A stretch of DNA of 64,000 nt from contig QKPN01000001.1 in the NCBI GenBank assembly GCA_003258405.1, forward strand, positions 62,001-126,000. Reading direction: 5' to 3'. The notes under the pieces were generated by a model, which saw only the letters and a list, made by a program, of their open reading frames with translations, was not told the DNA's origin and did not search any database. Of this stretch, positions 1-8,568 are shown piece by piece; the first letter of the stretch is position 1, and each line of letters begins with the position of its first letter. The position numbers and the translations under genes were made by a program. Source of the stretch: Rhodobacteraceae bacterium DSL-40. Lineage in GTDB: Bacteria; Pseudomonadota; Alphaproteobacteria; Rhodobacterales; Rhodobacteraceae.

Positions 1-262
1 TCACCAGCATCGCGATCAGCTGGCGCAGCCAGCCCGGCAGCCGGTGGCCCACAACCGGAAACCGCTCGAGCGCCTGGGCGAGCCCGAGGATGACGTAGGC
101 AACGATGATCGCCATCACGAAGGGCACGATGATCCCGCGCCCCATATAGAGAATCCAGCCACACATGATTGCAAGGCCGAGCACGTGAAATGCAGCCTGC
201 ACCGACTGGCGCAGCGCAGCCTGTCTGGTCAGCTCCGAGTCGGGTCCGTCATGTCGCTCCAT
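1..262 (-). CDS. AI-2E family transporter, N-terminal part (cut by window edge)
   Basis: The first 87 codons of a minus-strand gene are present; the rest lies left of the window. After a polar head the protein has two hydrophobic stretches, one containing GLAIMCGWILYMGRG and one FVMAIIVAYVILGLAQ, followed by an LERFPVVGHRLPGWLRQL segment. The pattern of a helix, a VPFVMAIIVAY helix and then a short 'LP.WL' link matches the start of AI-2E/PerM/YdiK family membrane proteins. Family members export autoinducer-2 or other small solutes, but most are uncharacterised. The ATG at 262 lies inside the 3' end of the upstream acyl-CoA synthetase gene (34-nt overlap), so the two are probably co-transcribed. 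Family assignment rests on the N-terminus only. Confidence 0.7.
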   Translation of the reverse strand, partial: MERHDGPDSELTRQAALRQSVQAAFHVLGLAIMCGWILYMGRGIIVPFVMAIIVAYVILGLAQALERFPVVGHRLPGWLRQLIAMLV

Positions 263-2145
263 GCCCAAGGTATAACGAACTCTCCCAGAATATGACCAGC
301 AGCCTCGTCGTCCGCGGCGTCACGTCCATGCGATACGATTGCGACGAGGCCGCGGTGCCGGTCCTCGATCACGTTCTGGATCCGCGCGCCACTGCCGGCT
401 CGTTCCAGGGCCGCGCCGAGCACGCGCTCTATTGCACGGCGCCGGAGATCGGGCTTGAAGATCTTGCCGACCGCCGTCTTCGGCAGCGTCTCCATCACCT
501 CGATATGGCGCGGGATCGCGGCGCGCTCTCCGATGCGGGTGCGGGCGCTCTTGGCGATCTCCTCGATCGGGGTTTGCGCACCCGCGATGAGCTCGACATA
601 GACCGCCGGAACTTCGCCCGAATGCGCGTCAGGCTGTCCGATTGCCCCGGCAAAGGCGACATCGGGATGATGCATGAAGGCATCCTCGATCATCGCGGGA
701 TCGATGTTATGGCCGCCCCGGATGATGATTTCCTTTGCGCGGCCGGTGATCCAGATGTAGCCGTCCGCGTCGATCCGCCCCAGATCCCCGGTGCGCAGGT
801 AGCCTTCGGGCGTAAGCGTACCGCGATTTTTCGCCGGATCGGCATAGACCGGGTTGTTGACGCCCGGGCTCCGCACACAGATCTCGCCGACCTCGTCGGT
901 GCCGCATTCGCGCTCGACGCTGCCGTCGGACCGGCAATTCAGGATGCGGACATCCGTATAGGGAAAGGGCAGCCCGACGCTACCGATCTTGCGCGCGCCA
1001 AACACCGGGTTGATCGAGACGAGACAGGTCGCCTCGGTCATTCCGTAACCCTCGAGGATCTTCACGCCCGTGGCAGTCTCGAAACGCCGGAAAAGCTCCA
1101 CGGGCATTGCTGCCGAGCCACTGATTGCTAGCCGGAGCGAAGAAACATCGGCCTTGACCGGGCGCTGCATCAGCGCCGCGGCAGCGGTCGGCACCATGAG
1201 CAGAAGCGTTGCCCGGTGCCGCTCGACCAGCGCCCAGAAATTGCCGATAACCCCCTGGCCGCGGTAGCCTTGCGGCGTCGGCAACACCACCTGCGCTCCC
1301 GACATCACGGCGGTCATGAACACCGGATAGGCGGCAAAGACATGGAAGAGCGGCAGCGGACACATGAGTGTGTCCTGCTCGGTGATCTCGTGAATGACGC
1401 CGCACCAGCCGTTGTAGAGAATGCCGCCGGGCCGGTGGCCGGTGATCTTTGGCAGGCCGGTCGTGCCGCCCGTGTGGAAATAGGCACAGATCGAATCGTC
1501 GCGCCGCTCCTCGAAGTCGAGTTTCGTGCCGCTTTGTCGTCTGAGCGCCTTGTGAAAGTCCAGCACCCGGGCGGTGTGACGCCGCTCGACCTTCGGGCGG
1601 ATGAGAGGCACGATCCAGCGCAAAGGGGCGGGAAGATAGCGGGCGAGATCGACCTCGAGCACTGTCTCGACCCGCGGGGCACGCACGATGGCATCGGCGA
1701 CGGTCTGCGGCAGATCGGTCTTGGGGAAGGGGGCGAGCGTCACCACCATCTTCGCGCCGCTCTCGCGCAGGATGCCGGCTATGTGCTCCGGTGTGAGCAG
1801 AGGATTGACCGGATTGACGATGCCGGCCGTCGCGCCGGCGAGGAGCACTGTGGCGGCCTCGAGCCCGTTGGGCAGAATATAGGCCACCACGTCGTTCGGG
1901 CCGATCCCGAGAGCGCGGAAGACGTTGGCGGCGCGGGTCACGTCCTCATGGAGCTGGGACCAGTTGCGGGTAAACGCCGGGTCCTTGGGCCCGACGCGCA
2001 ACTGGAAGGTCACGGCAGGTCTTTCGGGCACCCGCGCGGCGGTTTCGCTCAACTGTTCGTAGAGCGTCCTGGCGGTCCATTGCTCGGCAAGCGGCATGGC
2101 ATTTTCGGCGGCGATCTTGTCGGCAAGCGCCGAGATCCTGATCAT
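229..2145 (-). CDS. AMP-binding acyl-CoA synthetase
   Basis: A 638-residue member of the ANL adenylating family that activates a carboxylic acid with ATP and transfers it to CoA. The phosphate-binding loop HTGGTTGLPK lies near residue 224, the adenine motif GYGMTEAT near 380, the hinge region RTGDLGRIDADGYI about 470-485 and the C-terminal catalytic lysine in PKTAVGKIFK near 590. Substrate cannot be read from the sequence; a medium/long-chain or aryl acid is likely. The ATG at 2145 is chosen because a GGGGGAG ribosome-binding site sits 8-9 bases upstream; an in-frame upstream extension lacks any such site and looks untranslated. The last codons overlap the next gene (AI-2E transporter). Confidence 0.88.
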   Translation of the reverse strand: MIRISALADKIAAENAMPLAEQWTARTLYEQLSETAARVPERPAVTFQLRVGPKDPAFTRNWSQLHEDVTRAANVFRALGIGPNDVVAYILPNGLEAATVLLAGATAGIVNPVNPLLTPEHIAGILRESGAKMVVTLAPFPKTDLPQTVADAIVRAPRVETVLEVDLARYLPAPLRWIVPLIRPKVERRHTARVLDFHKALRRQSGTKLDFEERRDDSICAYFHTGGTTGLPKITGHRPGGILYNGWCGVIHEITEQDTLMCPLPLFHVFAAYPVFMTAVMSGAQVVLPTPQGYRGQGVIGNFWALVERHRATLLLMVPTAAAALMQRPVKADVSSLRLAISGSAAMPVELFRRFETATGVKILEGYGMTEATCLVSINPVFGARKIGSVGLPFPYTDVRILNCRSDGSVERECGTDEVGEICVRSPGVNNPVYADPAKNRGTLTPEGYLRTGDLGRIDADGYIWITGRAKEIIIRGGHNIDPAMIEDAFMHHPDVAFAGAIGQPDAHSGEVPAVYVELIAGAQTPIEEIAKSARTRIGERAAIPRHIEVMETLPKTAVGKIFKPDLRRRAIERVLGAALERAGSGARIQNVIEDRHRGLVAIVSHGRDAADDEAAGHILGEFVIPWAWSDMTDPTRS

Positions 2146-2270
2146 CGCGTCATCTCCCCCTCGGGCGCCCCCCTGCGCCTGCCGTGCCGGAGGGCACAGC
2201 CGCATAAGATAATGCGCATGGGCCGGTTGACCCGCAAGCGGTTCCGCTCGTTAGGGTAATTTTGCCGGGC

Positions 2271-4055
2271 TCAGGCTGCGCCGTCGGTGAACTGGAGCCG
2301 CGCGAGCCGGGCATAGAGCCCGTCCTCGGCCACCAGCGCGCCATGCGTGCCTTCGGCCACGACGCGGCCATCCTGGAAGACGACGATACGGTCGGCGCGC
2401 TTCACCGTGGCGAGACGATGCGCGATGATGAGTGTCGTGCGCCCTTCCGCGAGCGTTTCCACCGCCTGCTGAACGGCCCGCTCGCTTTCGGCATCGAGCG
2501 CACTCGTTGCTTCGTCGAGGAGCAGGACAGGCGCGTCGCGGAGGATTGCCCGCGCGATGGCAATCCGCTGCTTCTGGCCGCCCGAGAGCATCACTCCGCG
2601 CTCGCCGACGAAGGAGTCATAGCCCTCCGGAAGGCGCGAGATGAAATCGTGCGCAGCGGCGGCCTTCGCAGCCGCCTCGACCTCGGCATCGCTTGCCTCG
2701 GGTCGCCCGAAACGGATGTTCTCGCGGGCGGAGGTCGCGAAGATCACTGGTTCTTGCGGCACGAGTGCGATCTGGCGCCGGAAATCGGTGCGGGTAAGCG
2801 CGCGGAGATCGGTGCCGTCTAGCGTGACCTGACCCGAAACCGGGTCGAAGAACCGCATGAGAAGCTGGAAGACCGTGCTCTTGCCCGCGCCGGAGGGGCC
2901 GACGAGCGCCACCGTTTCGCCGGGCCGGATCGAGAGCGAGAGATCGCTCAGCGCCGCGATGTCGGGCCGGGCGGGATAGCGGAATGTCACGTCATCGAAG
3001 GTGATCGCGCCGGAAACGCGCGCCGGCAGTGCCGCGGGCTTTTCGGGGTCCGCGACCGCATCGATGGACTGGATGAGTTCGACCATGCGCTCCGTCGCCC
3101 CTGCGGCGCGCTGAAGCTCGCCCCAGATCTCCGAGAGCGAGCCGACGGCGCCCGCGACCAGCACGGCATAGATCACGAACTGCACGAGTTCGCCCGGGGT
3201 CATCCCGCCGCCGCGGACGTCGCGCGCGCCGATCCAGAGCACGCCGACAACGGAGGTGAAGACGAGAAAGATCACGATTGCGGTCATCACCGAGCGGGTG
3301 AAAATGCGTGTCTTTGCAGTCTGATACGCGGCCTCGGTCAAGGCGCCGAACTCGGCGCGGCTCGCCGCTTCATGGGTATAGGCCTGCACCGTCTGGGCCG
3401 CGAGCAGGGTCTCGGACGCCTGGGCGCTCGATTCGGCCACACGGTCCTGGTTCTGGCGGGAGAGGGCGCGGAGTTTGCGGCCCAGGGTCAGGATCGGCAT
3501 CACGACGAGGGGAACGCCGATCAGCACGAGCGCGGTGAGCTTCGGGCTGGTGAAGAAGAGAAGCACGAGGCCGCCCAGGAGGGTGAGCACGTTGCGGAGC
3601 GCCACGGAGACCGAGGAGCCGATCACCGAGAGCACCAGCGTCGTGTCGGTGGTGAGCCGGGAGAGCACCTCGCCGGTCATGATCCGCTCGTAGAAGGCGG
3701 GGCTCATGCCGATGACGCGGTCGTAGATCGCCTTGCGGATATCGGCCACCACACGCTCGCCCAGCCGGGTCACGAGGTAGTAGCGCATTGCGGTGCCGAG
3801 CGCGAGAAGTGCAGCGATTCCAATGGCTGCGGCGAAGTAGAGATCCATCCGGGTGAGGGATTCGGCGAAGAAGCCATCGACGACGCGGCGCACCGCCAGG
3901 GGCAGCGTGAGCGAGAGCCCGGCGGTGACGACGAGGGCGGCGAGCGCGCCGAGCGCGAGGAGCCGGTAGGGGCGGATGAAGGGGCCCAGCGCCCTGAGCG
4001 GGGAAATGGTTTTCGACTTCGCACGGTCCTGCGCCGCGCTGCTCAATCGTGCCAT
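2271..4055 (-). CDS. ABC exporter, fused membrane and ATPase domains (MsbA/ABCB type)
   Basis: A 594-residue half-transporter. Residues about 25-300 form a six-helix ABC-transporter membrane domain. The ATPase domain carries Walker A GPSGAGKST near residue 385, the signature LSGGQKQRIAIARA near 492 and Walker B VLLLDEATSALDAES near 512. As a half-transporter it should work as a homodimer in the inner membrane, exporting a lipid, drug or peptide; the substrate is not predictable. The ATG at 4055 is the most usual family start (a GTG one codon earlier is an alternative; GGGAG lies just upstream). It stands alone between the TPR-repeat gene and the acyl-CoA synthetase, all on the minus strand. 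Confidence 0.9.
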   Translation of the reverse strand: MARLSSAAQDRAKSKTISPLRALGPFIRPYRLLALGALAALVVTAGLSLTLPLAVRRVVDGFFAESLTRMDLYFAAAIGIAALLALGTAMRYYLVTRLGERVVADIRKAIYDRVIGMSPAFYERIMTGEVLSRLTTDTTLVLSVIGSSVSVALRNVLTLLGGLVLLFFTSPKLTALVLIGVPLVVMPILTLGRKLRALSRQNQDRVAESSAQASETLLAAQTVQAYTHEAASRAEFGALTEAAYQTAKTRIFTRSVMTAIVIFLVFTSVVGVLWIGARDVRGGGMTPGELVQFVIYAVLVAGAVGSLSEIWGELQRAAGATERMVELIQSIDAVADPEKPAALPARVSGAITFDDVTFRYPARPDIAALSDLSLSIRPGETVALVGPSGAGKSTVFQLLMRFFDPVSGQVTLDGTDLRALTRTDFRRQIALVPQEPVIFATSARENIRFGRPEASDAEVEAAAKAAAAHDFISRLPEGYDSFVGERGVMLSGGQKQRIAIARAILRDAPVLLLDEATSALDAESERAVQQAVETLAEGRTTLIIAHRLATVKRADRIVVFQDGRVVAEGTHGALVAEDGLYARLARLQFTDGAA

Positions 4056-4152
4056 CACTCCCACCCCGAGGCTGTTTCGCTGGCGACGGTCTAGCAAGCG
4101 GCGCGGGCGTGCTCAAGCTGACGAAGGTCGCAAACCGGTGTGTCTGGAATCG

Positions 4153-4178
4153 ATATGGAATCGATATGGATTCCATAT
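4153..4178. promoter_or_regulatory. AT-rich inverted repeat with tandem GGAATCGATAT units
   Basis: Two tandem copies of GGAATCGATAT begin around 4146 and 4157. The second forms part of a perfect 10-bp inverted repeat (ATATGGAATC at 4153-4162, GATTCCATAT at 4169-4178, 6-nt gap). It lies between the stop of the repeat-protein gene and the start of the ABC exporter. On the minus strand no T-run follows, so an operator for the ABC gene fits better than a terminator; read on the plus strand it is followed by TTTTT. No regulator is identified. Confidence 0.4.
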
Positions 4179-4188
4179 GGCAAGTTTT

Positions 4189-6378
4189 TCACTCGGTCTT
4201 TGGCCCCTGCGGCCCCTCCGACGGCCCGAGGGCCGCGAGCTTCGCGGCGACGCGATCACGGTTGCGCCGGCACGTCGCATGGTCGGGCGCCATGTGCGCG
4301 GGGTCGAAGACCTCGAGCGCCCGGTCGACACACGCGAGCGCCTCCGCATAGAGCGCGCCGGGATCGCCAGCCGCACGCTCGGCCATCGCCTCGAAGGCGA
4401 GGCCGAGGTTCTCCTGCGTCATCGCCCAGTTCACCGGATGGGCGGCGCGGGTGTAAACCTCAAGGGCGGCGCGGTAGGCGGTGACGGCCTCGGCGAGGAG
4501 GTCGGTGCCGGCCGCTCCCTCTGTGCGGGCGGCCTGATGGGCGAGGGCGGCGGCGAGGTTGTTCTGTGTCATGGCCCAATCCACCGGATGGTCGCGGCGG
4601 GTGTAGACTTCGAGGGCGGCGTGGTAGGTGGTGACGGCCTCGGCGAAGAGGTCGGTGCCCGCCGCTCCCTCCGTGCGGGCGGCCTGTTTGGCGAGAGCAG
4701 CGGCGAGGTTGTTCTGTGTCATGGCCCAATCCACCGGATGGTCGGCGCGGGTGCGGACCTCAAGGGCAGCGCGGTAGGAGGTGATAGCTTTAACGAAGAG
4801 CTTGATGCCCGGGAGCCCCTCCGTGTGCGCAGCTTGATCGGCTCGCACGTTGCCGAGATTGTTCTGAGTAATTGCCCAGTATCGTGGGTGCTCAATGCGA
4901 GTGGCGACTTCGAGAGCTACTTGGTATGCCATTGCGGCTTCTGCGAGGAGGTTAGCTGCTGCCTCGCCTTCGGTGCGAGCAGCTTGGTCGCGAAGGACGT
5001 TGGCAAGGTTGTTTTGCGTCGTTGCCCAGAACACGGAGTGATTGACATGCAGAGGGATTTTTAGGATGGCCCGGTATGCAGCCGCGGCTTCGGCGAGGAG
5101 AAGCACGCCTGCCTGTCCCTCAGTTCGGGCGGCTTGGCTTCGAAGTGCCATCGCAAGATTATTCTGTGTCTTTGACCAAGCTTCCGGATGCCGCGCATGA
5201 TTGTAAACTTCGAGCGCGGATCGATAGGCGGTGACAGCTTCGGCCAGAAGATGCGTTGACTCTTCCCCCTCTGTTCGCGCGGCCTGTTCGCGGAGTGCCA
5301 AAGCAAGGTTGCTTAGCGTTGTCGCCCACAAGCCAGGATGCTCGGCGCGGGAAGCGATCTCGAGATTCTTACGGCAGGCCGTCGACGCCAGCGACAGGCC
5401 TGCTCCGCCGAAACGCAGGCCATGATTGTAAAGGCTGATAGCAAAAGCTTCGCGTGTCCGGGCTTCCTCCCACCGATCGACGCCCGAGAAGAGGCGGGCG
5501 CCGGTTTCGAAGGCGGCGGCGGCCTTCGCGGCATCGCCTTGCAGGAGATGGGTCTCGGCCTTCAGGGCGTGGATTTCGGCGAGTTTGCGCAAGGCCGGAA
5601 GGGCCTCGTCTTCGGTGCGGAGGCGGAGGGCGTCGTCGAGGCGCGCGTGGGCGGTGTCGAAATCGCCCGCAGCCAGGGCGTCCTCGGCGGCGGCTCGGAT
5701 ATCGGCGATGCGGGCGTCGGAGGCTTCCAGTTCGGCGAGGCGGGCCTTCAGCGCCTTCCACTCGACGGCCTTGTCCTTGAGGTGGCGTTCGAGCTCCGCG
5801 ACGGGGGCATCCGGGTTGTCATGACCGAAGCGTTGCGCGAGGCTCTCGAGAAGGCTCCGGGGAATTCCATTCTGGGGCTGGGCGACGAGCTCTAGGACGG
5901 CAAGCATGCCCTCGCTTGCAAGCTGATCCCGGAAGGCCTTGCCCTCCATTGCGCTCGCGACGCCGGATTGCAGCAACGCGCGGGCATAGGCCTGAGCCTG
6001 TTCCGAGAGGCCGATGTCGGCGATGCCGAGGCGGGCGAGGAGGTGGTCGGTCGCGGCGGTTTCGTATTTGCCACTTTTCAGCAGGCCCCGGAAGATCTCG
6101 CGCTCGATCGGCACGCCGCCTGCGTTCAGGGCGAGGAAGTCTTCCATCCGGGCGATGTCGGGATCTTCGCGGGCGCGGGCGGCCCAGTCGGTGCGGACGG
6201 TGGCCTGGGCGGCGGCAACACGCCTGCGGTCCGCGCCCATTGCGCGAAGGCAGCCGATGGCGGTGACCGCGAGTTCGCCGGCGGCCGTGGTGGCGGCGAG
6301 GCCCGCCCCGCCGACCCCGAGGCTGCAGGCGACGAGGCCGATGCAGAGGGCGCTGGCTTCCTTGAGAAAGTCCGTCAT
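4189..6378 (-). CDS. Large TPR-like protein with seven 50-residue repeats
   Basis: A 729-residue protein of unknown function. Residues 10-45 are hydrophobic and rich in Gly/Ala (possible membrane anchor or poor signal peptide). Residues 75-300 are helical, with charged stretches near 195-290 resembling a short coiled coil plus TPR-like helices. From residue 347 to 696 seven consecutive 50-residue units follow the pattern HPxxWAxTQNNLAxALxxQAARTEG...LLAEAVxAYRxALEVxTRxx, ending in a degenerate unit and a short tail. Such TPR-superfamily solenoids bind proteins or peptides. No catalytic or NTPase motif is visible. Units 5 and 6 are nearly identical at DNA level, while units 2-4 are more diverged and lower in GC, suggesting recent unit duplication. 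The gene lies directly 3' of tRNA-Gly on the same strand. Confidence 0.8.
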   Translation of the reverse strand: MTDFLKEASALCIGLVACSLGVGGAGLAATTAAGELAVTAIGCLRAMGADRRRVAAAQATVRTDWAARAREDPDIARMEDFLALNAGGVPIEREIFRGLLKSGKYETAATDHLLARLGIADIGLSEQAQAYARALLQSGVASAMEGKAFRDQLASEGMLAVLELVAQPQNGIPRSLLESLAQRFGHDNPDAPVAELERHLKDKAVEWKALKARLAELEASDARIADIRAAAEDALAAGDFDTAHARLDDALRLRTEDEALPALRKLAEIHALKAETHLLQGDAAKAAAAFETGARLFSGVDRWEEARTREAFAISLYNHGLRFGGAGLSLASTACRKNLEIASRAEHPGLWATTLSNLALALREQAARTEGEESTHLLAEAVTAYRSALEVYNHARHPEAWSKTQNNLAMALRSQAARTEGQAGVLLLAEAAAAYRAILKIPLHVNHSVFWATTQNNLANVLRDQAARTEGEAAANLLAEAAMAYQVALEVATRIEHPRYWAITQNNLGNVRADQAAHTEGLPGIKLFVKAITSYRAALEVRTRADHPVDWAMTQNNLAAALAKQAARTEGAAGTDLFAEAVTTYHAALEVYTRRDHPVDWAMTQNNLAAALAHQAARTEGAAGTDLLAEAVTAYRAALEVYTRAAHPVNWAMTQENLGLAFEAMAERAAGDPGALYAEALACVDRALEVFDPAHMAPDHATCRRNRDRVAAKLAALGPSEGPQGPKTE
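4291..5340 (-). repeat. Seven tandem 150-bp coding repeats
   Basis: The repeat array of the TPR-like gene. Period is exactly 150 bp (50 codons) without gaps. The best conserved pair shares a run of more than 40 identical bases, at about 4553-4594 and 4703-4744. Identity falls toward the 5' end of the gene (higher coordinates), where base composition is also less GC-rich. Confidence 0.9.
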
Positions 6379-6501
6379 CGTGAAATGTGCCCGGCTGCCA
6401 ATGCCGGGCAGGTTAACGCGGGGCGATCAGAATGCAACGGGGGCGCGCCTCGCCGCACTTCTTCAGCGAGTCGCGGGGGCGGGATTCGGCAGGGAGGAAG
6501 G

Positions 6502-6575
6502 TGGAGCGGGTGATGGGAATCGAACCCACGTATTCAGCTTGGAAGGCTGCTGCTCTACCATTGAGCTACACCCGC
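6502..6575 (-). tRNA. tRNA-Gly (anticodon TCC)
   Basis: A complete 74-nt cloverleaf with encoded CCA. The acceptor pairs GCGGGTG with CACCCGC, the D arm reads GCTCAATGGTAGAGC, the anticodon stem CAGC/GCTG encloses CTTCCAA (anticodon TCC), and the T arm is GTGGG TTCGATT CCCAT. It decodes GGA/GGG glycine codons. The 3' end faces the large repeat-protein gene. Confidence 0.97.
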
Positions 6576-6689
6576 ATGAGCGTCTTGCTAGGACATTCCG
6601 TGCCGGAGGTCAACGCGCTGGCGGCAGGAGATGGGCTGAGCGCGGCAGGCTTTCCGCGAGGCCGGTTGCGGCCGGCCCCGCGGGGCGGA

Positions 6690-7649
6690 TCAGGCGACGC
6701 TGAGGACGACCTTGCCGGTGGCCTTGCGGCTCCGCAGGAGCTCGAGCGCTTCTTCGGCGCGTTCGAGCGGCAGGACATTGGAGATGTGCGGGCGCAGGCG
6801 GCCTTCCTCGTACCAGGTGAAGAGCTGGCGGAAGCTCTCGGTCAGCACCGAGGGGCGGAGGGTCGCGTAGGCGCCCCAGTAGAGCCCGTGGACGGTGAGG
6901 TTCTTCACCAGCAGGATGTTGGCCGGGATCTGCGGCACGGTGCCGGAGGCAAAGCCCACCGGCAGCAGGCGGGCCTCGGGCTTGCAGGCGCGGAGCGCGG
7001 CCTCGAACTGCTCGCCGCCGACGGGGTCATAGACCACATCGGCACCGCCGAGCGCCTTCACCTCGGCGCGGATGTCGCCCTCGCTGTCGAAGGCGTGATG
7101 CGCGCCGGCGTCGATCGCGATGCGGCCCTTTGCCGCGCCGCGGGCGACCGCGATCACCGTCGCGCCCATGAGCCGGCCGATCTCGACGGCGGTGAGGCCG
7201 ACGCCGCCCGAGGCGCCGAGGACGAGCAGGGTCTCGCCGGGCTGGAGCCGGGCGCGGTAGTCGAGCGCCACATGGCTCGTGCCGTAGGCGATGAGGAAGC
7301 CCGCGACCTCGGTGTCGGGCATCCCTTCGGGCACCTCGACGCAGCGGTTGGCCGGGACGGTGGCGTATTCCGCGAAGCCGCCGGCGCCGCCGTAGCAGGC
7401 GACGCGGGTGCCGGTGACGGGGCCGGTCACGCCCTCGCCGAGCGCCTCGATGGTGCCGCAGAGCTCGAGGCCGGGGGTGAAGGGCGGCTCGAGGCGTTCC
7501 TGGTAGCGGCCCTGGACCAGCAGGGTGTCGGCGAAGTTCACCCCGCAGGCATGGACGCGCAGCAGCACCTCGCCCGGTCCCGGCATCGGCCGGGGCAGAT
7601 CCACGAGCTCAAGGGGGGTATCGAAAGCCTTCACCTGCATCGCCCGCAT
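6690..7649 (-). CDS. NADPH:quinone oxidoreductase family (zinc-independent MDR)
   Basis: A 319-residue medium-chain dehydrogenase/reductase of the quinone oxidoreductase subgroup: an N-terminal GroES-like fold (HACGVNFADTLLVQGRY, then PFTPGLELCGTI), a Rossmann nucleotide-binding motif GASGGVGLTAVEIG near residue 150, and the C-terminal AHISNVLPLERAEEAL-like dimer region ending with KATGKVVL. The structural and catalytic zinc cysteines of alcohol dehydrogenases are absent, as usual for this subgroup. It probably reduces quinones or enoyl compounds with NADPH in the cytosol. The ATG at 7649 has a GAGGAG site upstream. Confidence 0.88.
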   Translation of the reverse strand: MRAMQVKAFDTPLELVDLPRPMPGPGEVLLRVHACGVNFADTLLVQGRYQERLEPPFTPGLELCGTIEALGEGVTGPVTGTRVACYGGAGGFAEYATVPANRCVEVPEGMPDTEVAGFLIAYGTSHVALDYRARLQPGETLLVLGASGGVGLTAVEIGRLMGATVIAVARGAAKGRIAIDAGAHHAFDSEGDIRAEVKALGGADVVYDPVGGEQFEAALRACKPEARLLPVGFASGTVPQIPANILLVKNLTVHGLYWGAYATLRPSVLTESFRQLFTWYEEGRLRPHISNVLPLERAEEALELLRSRKATGKVVLSVA

Positions 7650-7729
7650 CGGGGTCTCCTCGCGTCTGGACCTGTCGGCCCCCGCGCATATCAGACCGGC
7701 CGGGGCCGCGGAAGGGGCGCGGGCGCCGC

Positions 7730-8545
7730 TCAGGCGGTGTCGGGATCCCAGGCGTGGATCTCGGCGGGCTGGACGGCGTGGTGGTCGAGGAAGTTCTCCT
7801 GATGGACGACGACGCCGTCCGGCCCGGCGAGCACGACGCCGATCTGGCCCGGCCCCTCGAGCCGCGGCACGGTGTCCATGGGCCCGTGGAGCTGGGGGTA
7901 GATGCTGTAGGTGTTGCCCGAGATCGTGGTGAAGGGGATGCCGCCGCAGACCCCGGAGGTCGACATGTGGACATGGCCGGAGATCACCTGGCGCACGTCG
8001 CCATGGGCGCGGAGTGCTGCGAGGAAGGGCTCGCGATCGGCAAGGCAGATCGCATCGGTCGGCACGCCGAGCGGGCAGATCGAGTGGTGGAGCACGACGA
8101 TCACGCCGCGCCCTGCGGCCTCCGACAGCCGGGCGCGGAGCCAGTCGAGCTGTTCGGGGGTGAGCACGCCCTCGTCGGTGGTGTCGCCGAGGCTGTCGAG
8201 CACGATCACCCGGATGCAGCCCGCGTCGATCACGCTGTCGACGCAACCCGAGGCCGCCGCCAGCGAGGGGCCGAAGGCCTCGAGGAAGACCGGGCGGTTG
8301 TCATGGTTGCCGAGCGTGAGGTGGAAGGGCAGCTCGAGATGGGCGAGCTTGCCGGCGAGGCGCTCGTAGGAGGGGCGGTCGCCATCATCGACGAGGTCGC
8401 CCGCGAAGACGCAGAAGGCGGCGTCGGCGTGGCGGGTGTTCACATGGTCGATGGCGCGGGCGAGACGGTCGGCGGTGTCGATGCCGCGGCTGAGCCGGCC
8501 GCGGGGAACGATGTGCAAATCCGATATGACAATGAATTTCAGCAT
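7730..8545 (-). CDS. Metallophosphoesterase (CpdA/GpdQ-like phosphodiesterase)
   Basis: A 271-residue calcineurin-like phosphoesterase with all metal-binding motifs: SDLHIV (residues 8-13), AGDLVDDG near 50, GNHD near 79, VVLHHS near 151 and SGHVHMS near 190. Length and motif spacing match the class III cyclic nucleotide / glycerophosphodiester phosphodiesterases (CpdA, GpdQ). Likely substrates are cAMP or glycerophosphodiesters; the choice between them is not possible here. It is followed by the quinone reductase gene and preceded closely by gph (23-nt gap), all on the minus strand. Confidence 0.85.
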   Translation of the reverse strand: MLKFIVISDLHIVPRGRLSRGIDTADRLARAIDHVNTRHADAAFCVFAGDLVDDGDRPSYERLAGKLAHLELPFHLTLGNHDNRPVFLEAFGPSLAAASGCVDSVIDAGCIRVIVLDSLGDTTDEGVLTPEQLDWLRARLSEAAGRGVIVVLHHSICPLGVPTDAICLADREPFLAALRAHGDVRQVISGHVHMSTSGVCGGIPFTTISGNTYSIYPQLHGPMDTVPRLEGPGQIGVVLAGPDGVVVHQENFLDHHAVQPAEIHAWDPDTA

Positions 8546-8568
8546 GTTGAATAGCCTTGAATGGGGGA

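Noticed and set aside
169-1131. Long plus-strand reading frame opposite the acyl-CoA synthetase
   Set aside because: It is the mirror of a GC-rich coding gene with clear ANL-family motifs on the minus strand; the plus-strand protein is rich in Arg/Asp/Ala without family features.
4141-6575. Genomic island inserted at tRNA-Gly, ending at the AT-rich repeat near 4150
   Set aside because: The repeat protein gene lies 3' of the tRNA and the string GGAATCGA occurs in both the tRNA T arm and the repeat, but the shared stretch is only about eight bases, and no integrase or proper attachment duplication is present.
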